Below are positions 35,222-39,844 of a stretch of 39,844 nt of DNA, one piece after another. This stretch comes from Candidatus Heritagella gallinarum (GTDB lineage Bacteria > Bacillota > Clostridia > Oscillospirales > Acutalibacteraceae), in assembly GCA_904394685.1 (NCBI GenBank), contig CAJFNK010000057.1:1-39844 (forward strand), given 5' to 3'. The notes beneath the pieces were generated by a model. It did no database searches. It was not told the origin of the DNA and worked only from the letters and a program-made list of their open reading frames with translations. The position numbers and the translations under genes were made by a program. How positions within the stretch are numbered: position 1 is the first letter of the stretch; every line of letters begins with the position of its first letter.

Positions 35222-36709
35222 TAAGTAAATGGGTAAAAGAACTGCTTTGAGATGGAACTCCGCTGGCTTTGCCCCTTTTGACTTTGTATAAACAGCTTTT
35301 TCCAATATCGATTTCAATAGTTGGTTGCGTTCGGCAGGGCTGGACGTGGGATAATCTGCTAAAACCCGTAAAATCCGCTCCTGCATAGCCTTTACGTCCT
35401 TTTTCCGGGGCGGGTGCAGCTGAGAGCGGGCGGATTCCAGCTTTTCGATCCGTTCCTGTAAAACGTTGTGCCGAGCCATAAAAGTGGCGGTATCGTAAAC
35501 CCCCTGTTCCAGCAAATCATGAAGACGGCTTTCCTGCTGTCGGGCAGTACGGATATCCTTTTCCAGAGAACGAGCCATCTCCAAAGTATGGTCTTCGGCC
35601 TGGTTGCCGGTTCCATCAGATTCTGCGGAGAGCTTCTCCATCTCCTCCCGAATCGAAGACAACAATGCTTTCTCCACCAGGTCGAGCCGGCTGGAAACGA
35701 TACAGCCCTTCTTTTGGCAAAGCAGCAAAGGGCCTCCTTTAGCGCTTGCCTGACGCTGCATGTGCATCCCGCAATTTCCGCAGATCATCAGCCCGGCCAG
35801 TGGATTCTCTATCACACCGGTAAAGCTGGGAGAATGATATCGCCCTCGAAGAATCACCTGCACCCGGTTCCAGATATCCTCGTCAATGATAGCTGGATGT
35901 ACTCCATCTACTATCGTCCACTCCTCCGGCGGATGGTAAATCGTTTTATGCTTCTCATTGCCACGGCTTCCCGGTCGAAGACAGGTTTTCTGATTCCACA
36001 CGATTTTCCCAATATAGGTGGGGCTTTTCAAAATCTTGAGAATCGAAGTACGGTTAAACTCCTCTCCCCTATGAGGTCTGGCACCCATACGGGTCACAGC
36101 TTCAGCGATCTGCTGCCCTCCCATCCCCTTCAAATAAAGGTCAAACATCATTCGCACAAAACGGGCTTCTTCTTCGTTGATTTTCAGGGTAGGCAGCTTC
36201 CCGATTTTGGTTTTCTCATACCCATAAGGTGCATTGGCAATATACCCACCTTTCTGGATGGTAGCTTCAATGCCACGGCGCAGGCGCTTCTTAATCATTT
36301 TCAGCTCCTGTCTGCCCAGAAAGGTTTCAAACTCAGTATAGGTTTCGTCAGTATCGTCCCGAAGGTCATAGGTTTTGACAGGTGTAAGGATCTTCGTACC
36401 GCTATACTTGAATGCGTCCAAAATGATTCCCTGATCCCGCATGGAGCCACGCCCCAAACGCTGGATATCCATACAGAGAACACCTGCATATTCTCCGGAT
36501 TCCACCTTTTCCAGCAGGCGGAGCATTTGCGGCCGGGCGTACAGGCTGTCTCCGGAAACCACTTCCTCATACACATCTTCCGGCAAAACGGAAATGCCCT
36601 CCCGCAACATATAAGTGGTCAGCTGCTCCCGGTGTTTCCGCAGCGTTTCTTCCAACGGCTCGTGGGGGTCGTCAGCACGACTCTTTCGCAGATAAACGGC
36701 GTATTTCAT
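35219..36709 (-). CDS. Large serine recombinase (SprA-like integrase)
   Basis: The 496-residue protein is a large serine recombinase. The catalytic domain starts KYAVYLRKSRAD with S10 as nucleophile and contains VSGDSLYARP and IQRLGRGSMRDQG. A recombinase domain follows (about 160-300, GGYIANAPYGYEK and LKSPTYIGKIVWN), then a zinc ribbon (CGNCG ... CQKKGC) with a coiled coil at about 365-440. From memory it resembles SprA of Bacillus phage SPbeta, including the end GAKPAEFHL versus GPIPAQFEI. The ATG at 36709 has GGAGGGA before it. It would catalyse integration and, with a directionality factor not seen here, excision. The gene points toward the attachment site, as sprA does. Confidence 0.94.
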   Translation of the reverse strand: MKYAVYLRKSRADDPHEPLEETLRKHREQLTTYMLREGISVLPEDVYEEVVSGDSLYARPQMLRLLEKVESGEYAGVLCMDIQRLGRGSMRDQGIILDAFKYSGTKILTPVKTYDLRDDTDETYTEFETFLGRQELKMIKKRLRRGIEATIQKGGYIANAPYGYEKTKIGKLPTLKINEEEARFVRMMFDLYLKGMGGQQIAEAVTRMGARPHRGEEFNRTSILKILKSPTYIGKIVWNQKTCLRPGSRGNEKHKTIYHPPEEWTIVDGVHPAIIDEDIWNRVQVILRGRYHSPSFTGVIENPLAGLMICGNCGMHMQRQASAKGGPLLLCQKKGCIVSSRLDLVEKALLSSIREEMEKLSAESDGTGNQAEDHTLEMARSLEKDIRTARQQESRLHDLLEQGVYDTATFMARHNVLQERIEKLESARSQLHPPRKKDVKAMQERILRVLADYPTSSPAERNQLLKSILEKAVYTKSKGAKPAEFHLKAVLLPIYL

Positions 36710-36737
36710 GAGGCTCCCTCCTTCTATGGTTATAAAT

Positions 36738-36779
36738 ATGCCCGCTCCCGAAAGGGTAGGAGCGGGCATTTGTTTTTTA
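36738..36779 (+). terminator. Strong hairpin between recombinase and 134-aa gene
   Basis: ATGCCCGCTCC (36738-36748) pairs perfectly with GGAGCGGGCAT (36759-36769) and is followed by TTGTTTTTTATT on the plus strand, a textbook terminator in that direction. On the minus strand, in which both neighbours are read, the stem is followed by the weaker ATTTATAACC, so it may also reduce read-through from the 134-aa gene into the recombinase. Confidence 0.75.
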
Positions 36780-37181
36780 TTCAGATAGTTTCCCGCTCAT
36801 AATATCAAAATGGCGGCGGTAGCGCTTGGGGATACGCAGTTCAATGAAGTACCCGATTTCTGCCAGAGCTTCGGAAATCAGCCGGAAGCCGTCTTTGTAA
36901 AACTCCGCAATCCGTTTTTGTTTGTCTGTGATTCCCTTATACCCGGACGGGCAGACAAATGTCCAGTCGGCGGCGGTATTATCAAAGACGATTCGGAAAT
37001 ATCTGTCGATCTCCGTTTCCCGGATACCTACCTGTGCCAGCATAATGTGATGCTCATAGGCTTCGTCATTTAGCCCCAGCACGGCCTTACTGCCGTCAAA
37101 GGCTACCAGCATCATGAGGATTTCATCCGTGCCGTATACGGCTTCGACAGCTTCTTTTGAGGGATAGTAGATAAATTCCAT
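36777..37181 (-). CDS. Hypothetical protein, 134 aa, in the lysogeny module
   Basis: The ORF is preceded by AAAGGAGGC at proper distance from its ATG and has normal composition, so it is very likely a real gene. It is a soluble alpha/beta protein with no signal peptide or membrane segment, starting MEFIYYPSKEAVEAVYGTDE and ending in a basic helix (RIPKRYRRHFD). I do not recognise a domain. Its place between the integrase and the Ltp-type lipoprotein, transcribed with the repressor operon, suggests expression in the lysogen and a possible role in immunity or in control of integration; this is inference from context. Confidence 0.8.
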   Translation of the reverse strand: MEFIYYPSKEAVEAVYGTDEILMMLVAFDGSKAVLGLNDEAYEHHIMLAQVGIRETEIDRYFRIVFDNTAADWTFVCPSGYKGITDKQKRIAEFYKDGFRLISEALAEIGYFIELRIPKRYRRHFDIMSGKLSE

Positions 37182-37210
37182 GGGGGCCTCCTTTTATCTG
37201 AAAGGTGTTT

Positions 37211-37864
37211 TTAATAGCCGTTTGCCTCCACGCCATAAACCGCCTGTTCATGTGTGAAGCCTTCAAATTCCAGCTGATCAATCAACTCGTTACGGGAAAA
37301 TGCTGAAAACTCAAGATAGCTTTCTGCACATTTAGCAGCCTGCTCTTTCCAGTCTGCACCGCACTTATCTGCTCCATATGTAGCTTGTTTATTGGTGAAG
37401 CCTTCAAATTCCAACTGGTCGATCAAGCCTGAATACGAAAACGCCGAGAAATCAAGGTAGCTTTCTGCTAATTTCAATGCTTGTTCGTTCCAATCAGCTC
37501 CACAATTATCTGCCGCAAAAGTCGCCTCGTCGTTGGAGTATCCTTCGAACTCCAGCTGATCAATCAGCCCATCATGTGAAAAAGCCGAATAGTTCAGATA
37601 GCTTTGAGCGGTTTTTAAAGCGTTCCGCTCTCCCAGTGTAGTTTCAGGAGTTGGTTCTGGAGTTGGCTCAGGAGTGGGTTCCGGAGTAGCAACAGGAGTT
37701 GCTGTGGGAGCAGGTGTATCTTCGGGTTGTTCATCTCTGCTTTCTTCAGAGACAATAGGGCTTTCAAAAAAGCCTTCAGAAGATTCACTCGAATCTGTAG
37801 TGGTACATGCCGATGCAGATATGGCTATAGATGCCGCCATCAGAAATGCCAAAATCTTTTTCAT
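37211..37864 (-). CDS. Ltp-family surface lipoprotein with three repeats (superinfection-exclusion candidate)
   Basis: The 217-residue protein has a lipoprotein-type signal (MKKILAFLMAASIAISASAC, lipidated Cys 20; lipobox ASAC lacks the usual Leu) and an acidic Ser-rich linker. A Pro/Thr stalk (about 50-76, PEPT repeats) follows, then three roughly 45-residue repeats (about 81-127, 128-175, 176-217). Each repeat follows A-x-SYLxxSAFSxxxLIDQLEFEGxxxxxA. This is the Ltp repeat (host cell surface-exposed lipoprotein) family. Ltp of Streptococcus thermophilus phage TP-J34 blocks DNA injection by related phages. Its location between integrase and repressor matches that of ltp, so a role in superinfection exclusion is likely. 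AGGAG precedes the ATG. Confidence 0.88.
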   Translation of the reverse strand: MKKILAFLMAASIAISASACTTTDSSESSEGFFESPIVSEESRDEQPEDTPAPTATPVATPEPTPEPTPEPTPETTLGERNALKTAQSYLNYSAFSHDGLIDQLEFEGYSNDEATFAADNCGADWNEQALKLAESYLDFSAFSYSGLIDQLEFEGFTNKQATYGADKCGADWKEQAAKCAESYLEFSAFSRNELIDQLEFEGFTHEQAVYGVEANGY

Positions 37865-37932
37865 GTTCTACACTCCTAAAAAATGAATATTTATTAACAC
37901 GCCTTTCGGCGAATTAAACAACCAAAACATTT

Positions 37933-38466
37933 TTATTGCTTACTTAGCTCTTTGAGCTGTTCCCTCATTTCTTCCAACTGATTATTCATTTTATTCAGCT
38001 GACGGAGTAAAATCCAGTTCTGTTCTACCAGTGCTCGCAAACAGGAATTCATAATCAATTCGCTGGACTTAGCACCCGAAAGCAGACTACTAAACTCAAG
38101 TAATCCGTTTCCTGTGAGTTCTCCGCTTACCCATCGAACAGAATCTGCATCAATTTCATCTAATCCGCTGAGACCAAACTGTTGTAGTATTCTTTCAGAT
38201 TTTGCAATTTTATCTGCCTTTTTTTGCTCTATCGGAGTGTATACAGCCAACGGAATATCACACTGCTCACAACGGGTAAAATATCCATCGTACACTCTTT
38301 TACACTTAGGACAAACCTTTTTCCCTGATGCTGTTGGTGTCGAAACCTGATTGAGTGGTCTAGAACGTCTGGCTGCTTTCATTTGTTCTTCAAACACATA
38401 ACCGCATTTAAAGCATTTCTCAACCGGATTGCCAAGAAGCTCCCCGCATGAAGGACAGGTTTTCAT
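37933..38466 (-). CDS. Double zinc-ribbon protein with C-terminal coiled coil
   Basis: The 177-residue protein has two C4 zinc ribbons: CPSC/CFKC (residues 4-21) and CPKC/CEQC (about 51-70). A middle helical region (about 85-145) and a C-terminal coiled coil (about 145-177, LLRQLNKMNNQLEEMREQL) follow. No membrane segment is present. The ATG at 38466 has AAGGAG 8 bases upstream; a GTG three codons earlier overlaps that box. No precise family is recognised. It lies between the repressor and the Ltp lipoprotein in one leftward operon and so is probably made in the lysogen. Function is unknown. Confidence 0.82.
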   Translation of the reverse strand: MKTCPSCGELLGNPVEKCFKCGYVFEEQMKAARRSRPLNQVSTPTASGKKVCPKCKRVYDGYFTRCEQCDIPLAVYTPIEQKKADKIAKSERILQQFGLSGLDEIDADSVRWVSGELTGNGLLEFSSLLSGAKSSELIMNSCLRALVEQNWILLRQLNKMNNQLEEMREQLKELSKQ

Positions 38467-38485
38467 TATATACACTCCTTTTCAC

Positions 38486-38875
38486 TCATCCCACTTCTTC
38501 ATCGGAAACGGAATCACATTTTTTATATTTGGGTATATATGTAAGGCCCTCTGCCTGCTCTGCCAATTGCTGTTGGCCGGCCTCGTTCAGCTGGTGGTAG
38601 TTTTCTATAATGCAATCTAATCTTTTATCCCCTGTATCCGTTTCGGCGGGTGCGGGGGATTTTTTTATATCGGCTCCAAATCCGGTTTCAAGAAGAACAT
38701 CTCCTGAAGTTTCAAGGATATTGGCGATTTGCTTAATCTTTGCAACATCAGGTTGCCTTTTCCCTGTTTCATATCCGCAATATGCGCTATTCGTTATCCC
38801 TAACGCATCCGCCACTTGTTGTTGTGTATAACCTCTCAACAGTCTGGCTTTTTTTAATTGTCCTTGAAAACTCAT
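38486..38875 (-). CDS. CI-like XRE-family repressor
   Basis: The 129-residue protein has an N-terminal helix-turn-helix of the Cro/CI type (residues about 5-60, with TQQQVADALGITNSAYCGYETG) and a C-terminal helical part (IIENYHQLNEAGQQQLAEQAEG) found in many small Firmicutes phage repressors. It has no self-cleaving peptidase domain, so induction must work by another route. The ATG at 38875 has AAGGAG 8 bases before it. It is the first gene of the leftward operon, divergent from the Cro-like gene, and probably controls both promoters in the 138-base gap. Confidence 0.9.
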   Translation of the reverse strand: MSFQGQLKKARLLRGYTQQQVADALGITNSAYCGYETGKRQPDVAKIKQIANILETSGDVLLETGFGADIKKSPAPAETDTGDKRLDCIIENYHQLNEAGQQQLAEQAEGLTYIPKYKKCDSVSDEEVG

Positions 38876-38896
38876 TGGAACCACTCCTTTGTCAAA

Positions 38897-38925
38897 AGAG
38901 TATCATAAAGTTAACGAAATGTCAA
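38897..38925 (-). promoter_or_regulatory. Leftward lysogeny promoter (repressor operon)
   Basis: On the minus strand TTGACA (38920-38925) and TACTCT (38897-38902) are 17 bases apart. The spacer contains CGTTAACT, one of two GTTAACG-containing sites, so the repressor probably regulates its own promoter. Confidence 0.8.
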
Positions 38926-38997
38926 GAAAACAATAAATTTATATTGACAACTTGGCGTATTGATGATATTATTGGTGTGCAGTTAACGATACGCCAA
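38909..38997. promoter_or_regulatory. Candidate repressor operators of the genetic switch
   Basis: AGTTAACGA occurs twice as a direct repeat (38909-38917 and 38981-38989), each copy containing the palindrome GTTAAC. Overlapping the second copy is ATACGCCAA (38989-38997), which forms a perfect inverted repeat with TTGGCGTAT (38952-38960) in the spacer of the rightward promoter. These sites are the best candidates for CI and Cro binding. Confidence 0.6.
38944..38972 (+). promoter_or_regulatory. Rightward early promoter
   Basis: TTGACA (38944-38949) and TATTAT (38967-38972) are spaced by 17 bases, close to perfect consensus. The spacer carries TTGGCGTAT. It faces the Cro-like gene at 39014 and is arranged back to back with the leftward promoter. 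Confidence 0.85.
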
Positions 38998-39013
38998 TAA
39001 AGGAGGTGCTTTT

Positions 39014-39226
39014 ATGTATCCGAATCTGCTTGGGCAAAAAGCCTATCACAAATTAACCGATGCCGATATGGCGGGAATCATTGGCGTTACTCGCACAGCT
39101 TATTCCTCTAAGGTTAAAACCGGTCGTTTTACTCCAGGAGAATGTTGGAAGCTTTGCAAATTTTTTGGGAAGTCGTTTGAATACCTATTTGCAACTGATG
39201 ATGATATCGGCGAAAAGGTATCTTGA
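39014..39226 (+). CDS. Cro-like helix-turn-helix protein
   Basis: The 70-residue protein has a helix-turn-helix of the XRE/Cro type (LTDADMAGIIGVTRTAYSSKVKTGRFTPGECWKLCKFF) and nothing else. AAAGGAGGTG lies just before the ATG. It is the first gene rightward of the switch and divergent from the repressor, the usual position of Cro or an anti-repressor-like regulator, so it probably opposes the repressor and starts the lytic or excision programme. Confidence 0.85.
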   Translation: MYPNLLGQKAYHKLTDADMAGIIGVTRTAYSSKVKTGRFTPGECWKLCKFFGKSFEYLFATDDDIGEKVS

Positions 39227-39267
39227 GCCCACCCCGAACCGAAGCCAGCGTGAGAAAGGAGGAAAAG

Positions 39268-39453
39268 ATGGACATTAGTCAGCATCTTATTGTAGAAAGG
39301 CTTTTGTGTGAATCCATGGGAAAGCAGCGCTTTGAAAGCGCAAAAAAAGAGGTAGAATCCATAGTTACGGCCTATAACCTGGATTCTACCCCCGAAATCC
39401 TGAAAGATTTCTTTGCGTTTATTCAGCGGGAAATCACGCTTACTCGAATCTGA
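39268..39453 (+). CDS. Small early-operon protein, 61 aa, unknown
   Basis: The ORF starts at the ATG at 39268 behind AAAGGAGGAAAAG, a strong ribosome binding site; its frame is open 15 codons further back, overlapping the end of the Cro-like gene. The product is a short helical, Glu/Lys-rich protein (ERLLCESMGKQRFESAKKE) with no recognised domain. Position and signal support a genuine small gene of the rightward operon. An excisionase-like or regulatory role would fit, but nothing in the sequence proves it. Confidence 0.7.
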   Translation: MDISQHLIVERLLCESMGKQRFESAKKEVESIVTAYNLDSTPEILKDFFAFIQREITLTRI

Positions 39454-39500
39454 ATAGGACAAAGCCTATTTTGAATATTGTTATTATGAGGTGATTACAT

Positions 39501-39713
39501 ATGACAGATAAAAACGGAAAGTTCATAGGCTCTCCAGTAGTTGAGATTCACTACGCAGAGGCAACGCCGGAAAAAGTTGCACAAACCCGGCGCAACTTTG
39601 AAGATGCCCTGTCCCGTATCCGCAGCCGAATCCTTGGGTACCCTGTGAAAGTCACAGTAAATTGGGGCGAAAAACCGGAAGGCTACGGACAAGACCGCAC
39701 CATCGTTTTATAA
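39501..39713 (+). CDS. Small early-operon protein, 70 aa, unknown
   Basis: AGGTG lies 8 bases before the ATG at 39501. The 70-residue product has a beta-type N terminus (GSPVVEIHYAEA), a basic helix (VAQTRRNFEDALSRIRSRILG) and a C-terminal strand with VKVTVNW. No family is recognised. It is probably co-transcribed with the two genes before it. A small AATAGG/CCTATT hairpin lies in the gap upstream, and GGCAGG/CCTGCC follows the stop (39722-39738). Confidence 0.7.
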   Translation: MTDKNGKFIGSPVVEIHYAEATPEKVAQTRRNFEDALSRIRSRILGYPVKVTVNWGEKPEGYGQDRTIVL

Positions 39714-39776
39714 AGTCGGCTGGCAGGTAAATCCTGCCGGTCAGCAGAATGGACAAGCTGAAAGGAGACAAGCGAA

Positions 39777-39844
39777 ATGCAAGAACTGATAGGAATCTGG
39801 CTGCTTTCCATGCTGGCCTTGGCGCTGGCAGGATTGGCCGTAAG
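39777..39844 (+). CDS. Partial ORF with an N-terminal membrane segment, cut by window edge
   Basis: AAAGGAGA lies 8 bases before the ATG at 39777. Only the first 22 or so residues are present: MQELIG, then a hydrophobic stretch rich in Leu and Ala (IWLLSMLALALAGLAV). This may be a membrane anchor or a short single-span phage protein. Nothing more can be said without the downstream sequence. Confidence 0.6.
   Translation, partial: MQELIGIWLLSMLALALAGLAV

Larger units (their letters stand above)
35219..39844. mobile_element. Prophage-like element, lysogeny end (continues beyond window)
   Basis: From the recombinase stop to the window end, gene content changes from housekeeping genes to a phage lysogeny module: serine recombinase, 134-aa unknown, Ltp-type lipoprotein, zinc-ribbon protein, CI-like repressor, divergent promoters with shared operators, Cro-like regulator and short early ORFs. 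Part of the module (lipoprotein, zinc-ribbon, switch region) is more A/T-rich than the flank. No structural phage genes are inside the window, so an integrative conjugative or other element is not excluded. Confidence 0.8.

Noticed and set aside
35219-36709. Recombinase as a small IS607-type or invertase-type transposase
   Set aside because: Length (496 residues), recombinase domain, zinc ribbon and coiled coil show a large serine integrase. The adjoining CI/Cro switch fits a prophage rather than an insertion sequence.
37600-37720. Short repeats in DNA near 37.65 kb as a possible CRISPR or VNTR
   Set aside because: They encode the PEPT stalk of the Ltp-type lipoprotein; there are no regular spacers, so it is a coding repeat. 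No CRISPR array was seen anywhere in the window.

Overview
The window is about 55% GC chromosome from a low-GC-lineage Gram-positive, most likely a spore-forming Clostridia member of the Oscillospiraceae/Ruminococcaceae type. This is inferred from gene order (tig-clpP-clpX-lon-engB; rplS-lepB-rbgA-rnhB-yraN), a perfect CIRCE operator, Shine-Dalgarno-led genes, TTG/GTG starts and a bacterial V/A-type ATPase operon. No 16S or other species-level marker is present.

Left part, 1-15.6 kb, all minus strand. In order of transcription: rplS (with a structured leader), lepB, rbgA, rnhB, yraN and an M19 dipeptidase; thrC with a metallophosphoesterase from its own promoter; then the proteostasis cluster tig, clpP, clpX, lon, engB; then a TrpR-like regulator, a methyltransferase and hslO; and finally a tRNA-Val(UAC) cut by the window edge. 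Several junctions overlap by 4 bases (ATGA or TTGA), which points to translational coupling.

Middle part. A divergent promoter region at 15.44-15.99 kb leads into a nine-gene plus-strand V/A-type ATPase operon (coiled-coil subunit, C, I, K, F, E, A, B, D) that ends in a strong terminator at 24.98 kb. RNA hairpins lie between K and F and over the B-subunit ribosome binding site. Next come minus-strand genes for a methyltransferase, ComF and RecD2, then two unrecognised envelope genes (small membrane protein, lipoprotein). clpB follows, under a perfect CIRCE operator that is shared head-to-head with an EamA exporter.

Right part, from about 35.2 kb to the end: the lysogeny end of a prophage-like element. 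It holds an SPbeta SprA-like large serine recombinase, an unknown 134-aa gene, a Ltp-type lipoprotein (family linked to superinfection exclusion), a double zinc-ribbon protein, a CI-like repressor, a divergent promoter/operator switch, a Cro-like regulator and small early ORFs. The recombinase stop codon lies in the same frame as, and directly upstream of, a cysteine-rich chromosomal ORF that has no convincing start signal. The element therefore seems to have integrated into the 5' end of that gene, as SPbeta interrupts spsM. That junction and the immunity module are the most interesting parts of the window.
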